From Deferrivibrio essentukiensis (lineage in GTDB: Bacteria > Chrysiogenota > Deferribacteres > Deferribacterales > Deferrivibrionaceae), in the NCBI RefSeq assembly GCF_020480685.1, contig NZ_JAJAFU010000005.1, forward strand, positions 89,390-153,389: a stretch of 64,000 bases of DNA. Reading direction: 5' to 3'. The position numbers were made by a program, and so were the translations under genes. The notes under the pieces are model-generated. The model was not told the origin of the DNA and searched no databases. It was given only the letters and a program-made list of their open reading frames with translations. Each line of letters begins with the position of its first letter. Positions within the stretch are counted from its first letter, which is position 1. Below are positions 56,621 to 63,592 of this stretch, piece after piece.

Positions 56621-57150
56621 TTAAACTTATCTAACAAGCTTTCATTCTTAAATGGATTTTTCTTCTTATCCTTAGGTAACTTATTCAATACATCAAAAAC
56701 ATAAGGAGTGAGTTTTAGCAAGTTTCCTGAAACATAGTTTTTTTCAAGTTTTTTTGCAAATTCTGAATTTCTTGGTGTAAATGAAATTACCACTGATAAA
56801 ATTATACTTAGGATAACCGCAGACTTTAATGCACCAAACAATGCTCCAAGAGTCCTATCTGCCCAGCCAAGCTTTATAGCCTTGAAAAACCTCGCAAGAA
56901 GTTTGCCTATAATTAGAAGGGCTATGTAGATTATAAGAAACGCAAGGACAAACCCTACCGCTCCCGCTACCTTATCACTCAAGCCCATACCATTTATGAT
57001 TTTTGCAATAGGTGTATAAATCTGAAACGAAACTACATAACCTAAAATCAGTCCTAAAATACCAAAAGCTTCATTTATAAGACCTTTCAAAAGCCCTTTT
57101 ACAGCAAAAACACCAATTATTATTAATAAAATAATATCAGTTATTTCCAT
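56617..57150 (-). CDS. CvpA-family membrane protein
   Basis: 177 aa with four membrane helices in the first 130 residues and the family features DIILLIIIGVFAVKGLLKGL and LGWADRTLGALFGALKSAV. The C-terminal 40 residues are hydrophilic. CvpA (colicin V production) proteins have no well-defined activity. It overlaps mutS2 by 4 bases and yqeY by 14. Confidence 0.88.
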   Translation of the reverse strand: MEITDIILLIIIGVFAVKGLLKGLINEAFGILGLILGYVVSFQIYTPIAKIINGMGLSDKVAGAVGFVLAFLIIYIALLIIGKLLARFFKAIKLGWADRTLGALFGALKSAVILSIILSVVISFTPRNSEFAKKLEKNYVSGNLLKLTPYVFDVLNKLPKDKKKNPFKNESLLDKFK

Positions 57151-57580
57151 TTAACATCTCCCTTACCAACTGATTTACCACTTTCCCTTCAGCTCTACCT
57201 TGCACTTTTTCCATAACATTTTTCATCACAACTCCAAAATTGCCACCACCAAATTCAGTTATTACATTACTAATAATAGACTTTATTTCATCCTCACTAA
57301 GCTGCTCAGGCAAATATTTTTCCAACACCTTTGCCTCACTCAGCTCTTTTTCACACAAATCTTCCCTGCCTGCATTTTTATATTGCTCAGCTGCTTCCTT
57401 GCGTTTTTTTATAGCAGTTTGAATCACTTTAATAATTTCATCATCACTCAATTGCCCCATTTTTTGAATCTCAGCGTTTTTAATTTCTGCCCTTAACATT
57501 CTTATAGTATTAAGAGCAACACTGTCCTTACTTTTCATAGCTGTTTTCATATCTTCGGTAATCTTGTTAATTAAATCCAC
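57137..57580 (-). CDS. GatB/YqeY-domain protein
   Basis: 147 aa. The family pattern is clear: KDSVALNTIRMLRAEIKNAEI, IQTAIKKRKEAAEQYKNAGRED, and VEVLEKYLP-type segment KVLEKYLPEQLSEDEI, ending in GKVVNQLVREMLN. YqeY is the tRNA-binding tail domain of GatB as a stand-alone protein; its role is unknown. It overlaps the adenosyltransferase gene by 14 bases. Confidence 0.9.
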   Translation of the reverse strand: MDLINKITEDMKTAMKSKDSVALNTIRMLRAEIKNAEIQKMGQLSDDEIIKVIQTAIKKRKEAAEQYKNAGREDLCEKELSEAKVLEKYLPEQLSEDEIKSIISNVITEFGGGNFGVVMKNVMEKVQGRAEGKVVNQLVREMLNGNN

Positions 57581-58091
57581 GTAACACCCCTTTTTCCATC
57601 CTTCCTATCACTCTTGCCATCATAAAAAATACATCCGACAACCTATTTATAAACTTTAAAATATTTGAATCCACATCATCAATTTTACTTAAAGTGACAG
57701 CTCTGCGCTCAAGTCTTCTGCAAACTACTCTACAAATATCACAAAGTGCCGCACCTTTTGACTCGGATGGCAATATAAAGCCTTCTACTTTGCCAAATTC
57801 GTCTTCTAACTTATTTAACAAATTATCCAAAAAATCAACATCATCTTTTGTTAATAAAAATTTTTCTTTATCTTTCTTTGAAGCAAAATAAGAATTCATA
57901 CGATAAAGTCTTTTTTGAATCTCAATGAGCTCACTTTCAAAAAAATGGGTATTTACTCTTAAATTACCTATAAATACAATCAATTCATCAGAAGTCCCAT
58001 AAACTTCGACTCTCAAATCTGATTTAGATATACGCTCACCTGTAAAAAGTGATGTTTCCCCTTTGTCCCCTTTTTTAGTAGCAATACTCAT
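57567..58091 (-). CDS. PduO-type cob(I)alamin adenosyltransferase
   Basis: 174 aa. N-terminal TKKGDKGETSLFTGERISKSD (ATP loop), VEVYGTSDELIVFIGNLR, and the C-terminal CRRLERRAVTLSKIDDV and NRLSDVFFMMARVIGRME. It transfers the adenosyl group to cobalamin to give coenzyme B12, so a B12-dependent enzyme should exist elsewhere. The motif spacing is that of the PduO/MMAB family, not CobA or EutT. Confidence 0.9.
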   Translation of the reverse strand: MSIATKKGDKGETSLFTGERISKSDLRVEVYGTSDELIVFIGNLRVNTHFFESELIEIQKRLYRMNSYFASKKDKEKFLLTKDDVDFLDNLLNKLEDEFGKVEGFILPSESKGAALCDICRVVCRRLERRAVTLSKIDDVDSNILKFINRLSDVFFMMARVIGRMEKGVLRGFN

Positions 58092-58094
58092 ATA

Positions 58095-59057
58095 TTACCT
58101 ACTTAAAATTTCCGCTATCTCAAGAAGTTTACTGTCTATTCTCTTTTTATTTCCAAATACTTCTTCAAATGGCACCTGCACGACCTGAGTCTTCTGTAAT
58201 CCCATCATAACCCCTGAGCTTCCTGATACAAGAGCCTCAACAGCTGCAGTGCCAAGCCTTGTAGCCAAAATCCTGTCAAAAATTGTCGGACAGCCACCCC
58301 TTTGAATATGTCCTAAAACAGTAATTCTAGTATCAAAACCACCAATCATTCCAAATACTTTCCCAAAGTCATACGCTGACCCTACACCCTCTGCGACTAC
58401 TATTATGCTTCTTGTCTTACCTTCTTCGTATCTTTTCTTAATTTTTTTAATAATCCCCTCAATATCATAAGGTATTTCCGGTATCAGGACAGCTTCAGCC
58501 CCACCTGCAATTGCAGACATAAGGGCAAGATAACCACAATTTCTCCCCATTACTTCTATTAAGAAAGTCCTGTCGTGGGAGCTTGCAGTATCGTTAATTG
58601 TATCAATACATTTTAAAATAGTATTAAGAGCTGTATCCACGCCAATTGCCATATCTGTGCCGTAAATATCATTGTCAATTGAACCCGGCAATCCCACAAC
58701 TTTTACGCCATAATCTTTATACAAAATATTGGCACCTGTTAGCGAGCCATCCCCGCCAACCACAATAAGTCCGTCAATTTTATTCTTCTTTAATACCTCA
58801 ACGGCAATATCACGCCCCTGTTTTGTCTTAAATTGTTCACTTCTGGCACTTCTTAATATTGTGCCACCTCTTTGAATAATGTTAGCCACATTTTTACTTT
58901 CCATAGAAAACAGCTTACCCTCAATAAGTCCTTTGTAACCCTGCTCCACTCCAAAAGCCTGAATATTCATACTCAGACAAGTCCTGACAATACTTCTGAT
59001 AGCTGCATTCATTCCCGGGCAATCGCCACCGCTTGTAAGAAGTGCTATTCTTTTCAT
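58095..59057 (-). CDS. pfkA: ATP-dependent 6-phosphofructokinase
   Basis: 320 aa. Signatures: LTSGGDCPGMNAAIRSIV, GGDGSLTGA (the Gly after GGD indicates ATP rather than pyrophosphate), LPGSIDNDIYGTDM, MGRNCGYLALMSAIA, LGHIQRGGCPTIFDR. It phosphorylates fructose 6-phosphate in glycolysis. It follows queC by 15 bases and is 3 bases from the adenosyltransferase gene. Confidence 0.95.
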   Translation of the reverse strand: MKRIALLTSGGDCPGMNAAIRSIVRTCLSMNIQAFGVEQGYKGLIEGKLFSMESKNVANIIQRGGTILRSARSEQFKTKQGRDIAVEVLKKNKIDGLIVVGGDGSLTGANILYKDYGVKVVGLPGSIDNDIYGTDMAIGVDTALNTILKCIDTINDTASSHDRTFLIEVMGRNCGYLALMSAIAGGAEAVLIPEIPYDIEGIIKKIKKRYEEGKTRSIIVVAEGVGSAYDFGKVFGMIGGFDTRITVLGHIQRGGCPTIFDRILATRLGTAAVEALVSGSSGVMMGLQKTQVVQVPFEEVFGNKKRIDSKLLEIAEILSR

Positions 59058-59072
59058 ATAAACCCCCTTTTG

Positions 59073-59765
59073 CTAAATTGTATCATAAAATTTAGGGTAT
59101 GTTATATATTTTATAGGGTCTTTGACATTTGCCTCTTTAAATCCTCTTAATCTTAAAAAGCAGCTGTCACAATTTCCGCATGCCAAATCTTCACTTTTGT
59201 AACACGACCAAGTTAAGTGCAATGGAGCATTTAATTTTTTACCAAGCAATACTATATCTCTCTTCTTAAGCTCTATCAACGGGGTGATTATTTCGATATC
59301 ATTTTCAGGATTTATACCTACTTTTAAAAGATTATTAAACGCATCATAAAATACTTTTCTGCAGTCAGGATAACCCGAACTGTCTTCTTCCACAGCACCT
59401 ATGAATATTTTTTCAGCTTTTATGACTTCAGCCCATGCGGTAGCTATGGAAAGAATGTTTGCATTCCTAAATGGCACATATGTCTTAGGAATCCCCACTC
59501 TGTTAAGACTACCTTCTTCCACGTCAATATTTTCATCCGTCAAAGCAGAGCCGCCTATCTCCTTTAGATAGGAAATATCCACAATTAACTTCTCATTTAC
59601 ATTGTAATATTCGGCGATATCATTAAACGCTCTTAATTCTCTCTTTTCTGTTAGTTGACCGTAATTTACATGCAACAAACAAAGATTATATCCCAAATCT
59701 TTTGCAACAGCGGCAGTAACGCAACTATCAAGCCCACCGCTAACAAGTACGACAGCTTTTTTCAT
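59073..59765 (-). CDS. queC: 7-cyano-7-deazaguanine synthase QueC
   Basis: 230 aa. ATP loop VLVSGGLDSCVTAAVAK, RNANILSIATAWAEVI, and the C-terminal zinc site SCYKSEDLACGNCDSCFLRLRGF. It converts carboxy-deazaguanine to preQ0 for queuosine or archaeosine-type tRNA modification. The MCP gene starts one base upstream. Other que genes are not in the window. Confidence 0.95.
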   Translation of the reverse strand: MKKAVVLVSGGLDSCVTAAVAKDLGYNLCLLHVNYGQLTEKRELRAFNDIAEYYNVNEKLIVDISYLKEIGGSALTDENIDVEEGSLNRVGIPKTYVPFRNANILSIATAWAEVIKAEKIFIGAVEEDSSGYPDCRKVFYDAFNNLLKVGINPENDIEIITPLIELKKRDIVLLGKKLNAPLHLTWSCYKSEDLACGNCDSCFLRLRGFKEANVKDPIKYITYPKFYDTI

Positions 59766-61391
59766 CTACTTCACTTTCCCTTTTAAAAATTTGCTATATT
59801 TTTTATCTTCGACCTTAATATGATTTAACAGCCAACTTTTTAAAAATTCCATTAAATTATAACCTATTGATGAACGTCCGGATTTTAAATCATTTATAAA
59901 TTTACCCACTTGTGATTTTAATGCTTCATGAATTTTTCTATGCTCGGCATATTCGGGATAACTAAATTGTTTAAAAGCTTTCTCTTCACTGTCAAAGTGA
60001 TACACAGTGTAATCAACCAATTCGTTTAAAATAGCTTCTACTTCATTTTGTGCCCTTGAATCCCTGATAGCATTATAAATCCTATTAATAAGCGCTGCCA
60101 ATTTTTTATGTTGATTGTCAAATTCTGTTATACCTGTTTCAAAGCTACTGTCCCACTCAATAAAATTTTTAATTTCTCCGACATTTATCCCTTGCATTAA
60201 TTCAGCAAGATTTAAAGATAGTTTAAACAAGTTATTACCTGCTTCTGAGTTATCAGTGGCCAAGGATTTAATATTTTCAATAGAAGCAGCAACATCATTC
60301 ATACTGGCTGCAATGTCTGAAATCGCAACATTTTCCTCTTCAACAGCCGCAGTAATATTTCTTAAAGCTTCATTTATTTGGGAAAACTTATCATTAACAA
60401 TTTTTACTGACTCCTCAGTCATATTTGTATAATCAATCCCTTTTTCTACCTCTTTCACCTCATTATGGACAGTCTCTACAATTACTTTGACTTCATCATT
60501 TAAGCTTCTAATAACATCTTCAATGAGTTTTGTAGAGTCAGTAGTCTTATTTGCAAGCTTTCTTACCTCATCAGCGACAACGGCAAATCCACGTCCGGCT
60601 TCCCCAGCCCTTGCTGCCTCAATTGCCGCATTAAGCGCAAGCAAATTAGTCTGATCAGCAATATCATTAATAGTTGTGATTACTCCACCTATCTCTTTGG
60701 ATAAAGTTTGAAATTTTTTAACAGTTTCAGCGACAGCCTCAGAAGACTCGTTGATTTTCAACATTTGACTTTTATTAAGGTGTATCCTTTCAATTGTCTT
60801 ATTAAGTTCATCTTGGCATTCTTCCGAAAGGGAGAAAGTATTATTTGTATTTTCCAAAATATTTACACTTGTAGCCGAAAGCTCTTCAGCAGCAGAGGAT
60901 ACACTTTGAGTCTTATCATTTATCGTCATTACTCCGTTATTAATATTTTCACTAATTTCAATCAAATCATTCGCCGCACCCTTTAATGACACAGTAGAGT
61001 CGAGAAAGCTTCTCAAAATTCCCGAAAATTTATCTACAAAAGAGTAAGCTTGCCTTGACACATCACCAAGCTCATCATTTGAAATATCAGATGATTTTTT
61101 AATACTGAAATTATTTACATATAAATTTTTACAAATAGAGCTTATGCTATTTATATTCTTAAACAAATATTTTAAAAACAGAAAAATAATTATCAAATTA
61201 ATCAAAGTCCCGATAACCATAACAAAAATAATGAGCATTAAATAATTGTTTGACAGCTCTTTTATATGGTCAAAATTATCAAGACTGCTTATCTTGTAAA
61301 GGCTATAAATCCCAAATAGTCCAATCAAACCACCAATTGAGCCAATTAATAGAAATGACAAAAAAAGCTTTGCTTTAAGGCTGAGCTTCAT
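59766..61391 (-). CDS. Methyl-accepting chemotaxis protein with C-terminal hemerythrin domain
   Basis: 541 aa. Two N-terminal membrane helices (about 9-31, 50-75) with only about 20 residues between them, so there is no periplasmic sensor. A short HAMP-like region precedes the signalling domain (about 140-400), whose tip is [38 protein letters not shown]. Residues about 410-538 form a bacteriohemerythrin domain; its diiron ligands are present in [26 protein letters not shown] and [10 protein letters not shown]. It most likely signals oxygen (or NO) to CheA from the cytoplasm. AGGAGG lies before the ATG. Confidence 0.93.
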   Translation of the reverse strand: MKLSLKAKLFLSFLLIGSIGGLIGLFGIYSLYKISSLDNFDHIKELSNNYLMLIIFVMVIGTLINLIIIFLFLKYLFKNINSISSICKNLYVNNFSIKKSSDISNDELGDVSRQAYSFVDKFSGILRSFLDSTVSLKGAANDLIEISENINNGVMTINDKTQSVSSAAEELSATSVNILENTNNTFSLSEECQDELNKTIERIHLNKSQMLKINESSEAVAETVKKFQTLSKEIGGVITTINDIADQTNLLALNAAIEAARAGEAGRGFAVVADEVRKLANKTTDSTKLIEDVIRSLNDEVKVIVETVHNEVKEVEKGIDYTNMTEESVKIVNDKFSQINEALRNITAAVEEENVAISDIAASMNDVAASIENIKSLATDNSEAGNNLFKLSLNLAELMQGINVGEIKNFIEWDSSFETGITEFDNQHKKLAALINRIYNAIRDSRAQNEVEAILNELVDYTVYHFDSEEKAFKQFSYPEYAEHRKIHEALKSQVGKFINDLKSGRSSIGYNLMEFLKSWLLNHIKVEDKKYSKFLKGKVK

Positions 61392-61594
61392 CCTTAACCT
61401 CCTTGAGTGTATAAATTAAAACTTATAAAACTTATAATTTACTATAAAAAATTGTTCAACTAAAAACTATAAATTTTATTTAACTAATATATAAATTCGC
61501 CAAATTGCAAATATACTTTAGATTTTTTAAACTTTTCCTTGCAAAAGCAATCCTACACCAATATATTTCAAAAAAATTTATGGAGGTCATATTT

Positions 61595-62422
61595 ATGAAA
61601 AGATTTATTCTGTATTTACTAACTGTTACGATTTTTGCTTCAACTGTATTTGCAGCATCGGTTGAAGACACTTTAAAGTCAGCCCTGCTTGATAATTTCA
61701 AAAAAAGAGGGCTAAATGATATTGAGCTGACTATCACAAATTTAAAACCTATCGATTCACTAAAAGGATTTTACTTTTTTAAGGTAGATATAAATGACAA
61801 AGCAAGAAACAGAAAAGCCAAGCAATATATAATTTCTGACGGCCAATACCTTTTACCTGATGTGATAAATATTAAAGAAGGGAGCAGTCTTATCAAAGAC
61901 TATGCTTTTGAATATGATATCGAAAAGGTTGATTTATCCAGACTTACATTTGTCAAGGGTGATAAAAATTCCAAAAATATTATTGTTGATGCCAGCGACT
62001 TTCAGTGTCCATTCTGCAGGAAAGCTCACAGCTACCTAAACGAAAAACTGCAAGGAAAAAAAGATTATGCACTCTATATGCTTCATGTCCCCCTTTCAAT
62101 TCACGACAAAGCAGTACTTTATGCAAAAATATTTGAAGCAGGGATAAAGTTAAACAAAGATTTTGCTGATGAGCTGTATTCAGGCAAATATGACAAAATG
62201 ACGGATGAAGATATAATCAATAAATTTGCGGAATTGTCAGGCAAAACAGAAGAGTTTAAAAAGCTTGTTAACGATAAAACCATTGAAGATAGAGTAAAAG
62301 CTAACGAAGAATACGCTCAATCATTAGGGATTAGCTCTACACCTGTCCTATTTTTCAACGGTAGAAAAGTAGAAGGGTTTAACACTCAGCTTATTGATAA
62401 AGGGATTAATTTGCTTAAGTAG
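61595..62422 (+). CDS. Secreted DsbC/DsbG-like thiol:disulfide protein
   Basis: 275 aa from ATG 61595 (GGAGG at 61582; the longer frame from 61505 lacks such a site). A Sec signal peptide (about 1-20, ending VFAAS) is followed by a small N-terminal domain (about 25-105) and a thioredoxin domain with DFQCPFCRKAHSYL (CxxC, CPFC) and the cis-Pro SSTPVLFF. The two-domain layout matches DsbC/DsbG dimeric isomerases. It may help form the cysteine pair of pilin-associated proteins downstream, but that is speculation. Confidence 0.85.
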   Translation: MKRFILYLLTVTIFASTVFAASVEDTLKSALLDNFKKRGLNDIELTITNLKPIDSLKGFYFFKVDINDKARNRKAKQYIISDGQYLLPDVINIKEGSSLIKDYAFEYDIEKVDLSRLTFVKGDKNSKNIIVDASDFQCPFCRKAHSYLNEKLQGKKDYALYMLHVPLSIHDKAVLYAKIFEAGIKLNKDFADELYSGKYDKMTDEDIINKFAELSGKTEEFKKLVNDKTIEDRVKANEEYAQSLGISSTPVLFFNGRKVEGFNTQLIDKGINLLK

Positions 62423-62430
62423 TAAAAGAG

Positions 62431-62496
62431 GCGGACAACCTTTGTAGTTCAAAGTTCTACGTTGAATGTTCTACGTTAAAGGTTGTCCGCTTTTTT
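62431..62496 (+). terminator. Long-stem terminator with a heptad repeat in its loop
   Basis: GCGGACAACCTTT (62431-62443) pairs perfectly with AAAGGTTGTCCGC (62478-62490), a 13-bp stem, followed by six T. The 34-base loop and right arm contain six 7-base units starting GTT (62447-62488). It ends the Dsb-like gene. The long loop may have grown by repeat expansion. Confidence 0.85.
62447..62488. repeat. Six-unit heptad repeat (GTTNNNN)
   Basis: Units GTTCAAA, GTTCTAC, GTTGAAT, GTTCTAC, GTTAAAG, GTTGTCC in a row. Same period and first unit as the 54231-54307 tract. The last unit forms part of the terminator stem. Confidence 0.85.
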
Positions 62497-62550
62497 CTTT
62501 GTACCACTCATCACCGCACTACAAAAATACACTTAACCTTGCAAACAATT

Positions 62551-62576
62551 TTGTCAATTTTGACATTTTTGTCAAA
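62551..62576 (+). promoter_or_regulatory. TGTC-type repeat cluster upstream of the pilin gene
   Basis: TGTCAA (62552-62557), TTGACA (62560-62565) and TGTCAA (62570-62575) alternate at 8-10-base spacing; the first two form a palindrome TGTCAATTTTGACA. The cluster is about 210 bases upstream of the predicted pilin promoter. TGTC is the core of the PilR-binding consensus described for Pseudomonas. The rest of the 400-base gap (62423-62822) has no convincing ORF. Confidence 0.4.
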
Positions 62577-62752
62577 TTTGAAAAACAGAGATAAAAATCG
62601 TAAATTTTATTTATTAACAAAAAAGTTTTTAACCACTATTAGAACAATAAACATAATTTCATTATATAATAAACACTTACAAACAAAAGGAGTAATTAAT
62701 ATCACAAATATTACTCATAAAAAACACTAAGAACAATATTTTAAAATTTCTG

Positions 62753-62781
62753 TTGCATATAATAAATCTATGGCATATAAT
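62753..62781 (+). promoter_or_regulatory. Candidate pilA promoter with overlapping motifs
   Basis: TTGCAT (62753-62758) and TATAAT (62776-62781) are 17 bases apart, a good sigma-70 layout. GCATATAAT occurs twice (62755-62763, 62773-62781). TGGCAT at 62771 resembles a sigma-54 -24 box, but the -12 position reads TCTC rather than TTGC. The ribosome site AGGAGG (62812) precedes the ATG at 62823. Both readings are from sequence alone. Confidence 0.5.
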
Positions 62782-62822
62782 TCTCTATGTTGATTACAAC
62801 AAAAAAACCGTAGGAGGTAAAT

Positions 62823-63017
62823 ATGAAGAAAACTAAAAAAGGTTTCACATTGATCGAGCTGCTCGTCGTAGTAGCTATCATAGGTATTTTGGCAGCTATT
62901 GCTATTCCACAGTTTGCTAAGTATAGGAAGAATGCTCAAGACTCTGCTGCTTTAAGCGACCTTAAAACTATTCAGACATCAGCTGAAGCTGAATATGCTG
63001 ATAAAAATTATTATTAG
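62823..63017 (+). CDS. pilA: Short type IVa pilin (PilA-N, Geobacter-like)
   Basis: 64 aa. A basic 7-residue leader (MKKTKKG) before the prepilin cleavage site G/FTLIE, then the standard hydrophobic helix with mature Glu5, ending [12 protein letters not shown]. The mature protein is only 57 residues because the globular head is missing, as in Geobacter sulfurreducens PilA. Aromatic residues lie at mature positions 1, 24, 27, 51, 56 and 57, near those of Geobacter (1, 24, 27, 32, 51, 57). The head domain is probably supplied by the next gene. Assembly would need pilB/C at 8-12 kb and a PilD peptidase not seen here. Confidence 0.9.
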   Translation: MKKTKKGFTLIELLVVVAIIGILAAIAIPQFAKYRKNAQDSAALSDLKTIQTSAEAEYADKNYY

Positions 63018-63026
63018 GAGGGAATT

Positions 63027-63380
63027 ATGAAGACAATGCTTTTAACAATTTCAATTTTAATTTTAGTATCTTCAGGTGCTTTTGCAGAGTGGAGTACTTC
63101 AATTTCACTTACAGATAATACTACTTTAAATATGTCTAAAAATGTCAATGCGGATTTTAAAGCGTCTAATCCTGCTACACCAAATGGTACTGACTATCAA
63201 GATTACTCTGCCGCTACTTATAATGGTGCTGGAACTAAAATATATGGTGGGGCAAGTGGAATGGAAAAAATTAAATTTCAAAAATGCACTGATGAAGATT
63301 GTGCAAAAAATGCTCCAGATTCACCTGTTTCTAATGGCGATTCTTCTGATTTTCCATCTTCTGAATGGACTGATTTATAA
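63027..63380 (+). CDS. Secreted pilin C-terminal-domain protein (PilA-C/Spc-like)
   Basis: 117 aa. A Sec signal peptide (about 1-20) ends in GAFAEW; the mature part is beta-rich, with NTTLNMSKNVNADF, a Tyr-rich stretch, TKIYGGASGMEKIKFQKC and one Cys pair (CTDEDC). This pattern resembles the GSU1497-type pilin-C proteins that follow pilA in Geobacter. It starts 9 bases after the pilA stop; its AGGAGGG site overlaps that stop, so both are co-translated. It most likely caps or completes the short pilin. Homology is by pattern, without an alignment. Confidence 0.72.
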   Translation: MKTMLLTISILILVSSGAFAEWSTSISLTDNTTLNMSKNVNADFKASNPATPNGTDYQDYSAATYNGAGTKIYGGASGMEKIKFQKCTDEDCAKNAPDSPVSNGDSSDFPSSEWTDL

Positions 63381-63407
63381 TATTACTTATGAACATTTTA
63401 AAATATT

Positions 63408-63435
63408 AAAGGCGATTTTATATCGCCTTTTTTTT
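63408..63435 (+). terminator. Rho-independent terminator of the pilA operon
   Basis: AAAGGCGAT (63408-63416) pairs with ATCGCCTTT (63422-63430) around TTTAT, then a T run. It ends the pilA-N/pilA-C transcript. Confidence 0.9.
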
Positions 63436-63450
63436 ACGGTTATTATCAAT

Positions 63451-63534
63451 AAAAATAAAAGGACAAAAATAAAAGGACAGGCAAAAATAAAAGGACAGGC
63501 ATTTAGGTACTTGGAAGGAAATAAAAGGACAGGC
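63451..63534 (+). repeat. REP-like array of a 14-bp unit plus AGGC
   Basis: AAAAATAAAAGGAC occurs at 63451, 63465 and 63483, and a 12-base part again at 63519; three of the copies are followed by AGGC. It is located between the pilA terminator and a RAYT gene, the normal context of REP elements, and matches in form the GTGCC-type pair at 54184. Confidence 0.85.
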
Positions 63535-63592
63535 ATTTATTTATTGACTTTTTTGCCCGAATTTGCTACTTTTTATCTATCAGGAGGTAGCC

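Noticed and set aside
61480..61737. Minus-strand ORF of 85 codons opposite the start of the Dsb-like gene
   Set aside because: It lies antisense to the signal peptide and ribosome site of a clear plus-strand gene, has no ribosome site and no recognisable sequence.
62539..62730. 63-codon plus-strand ORF upstream of pilA
   Set aside because: Low-complexity Lys/Asn/Ile composition typical of translated AT-rich intergenic DNA, no ribosome site, and it overlaps the repeat cluster.
62771..62786. A strong sigma-54 promoter for pilA
   Set aside because: The -24 part TGGCA fits, but the -12 part is TCTC instead of TTGC, losing the invariant GC. I keep it only as a weak overlap with the sigma-70 form.
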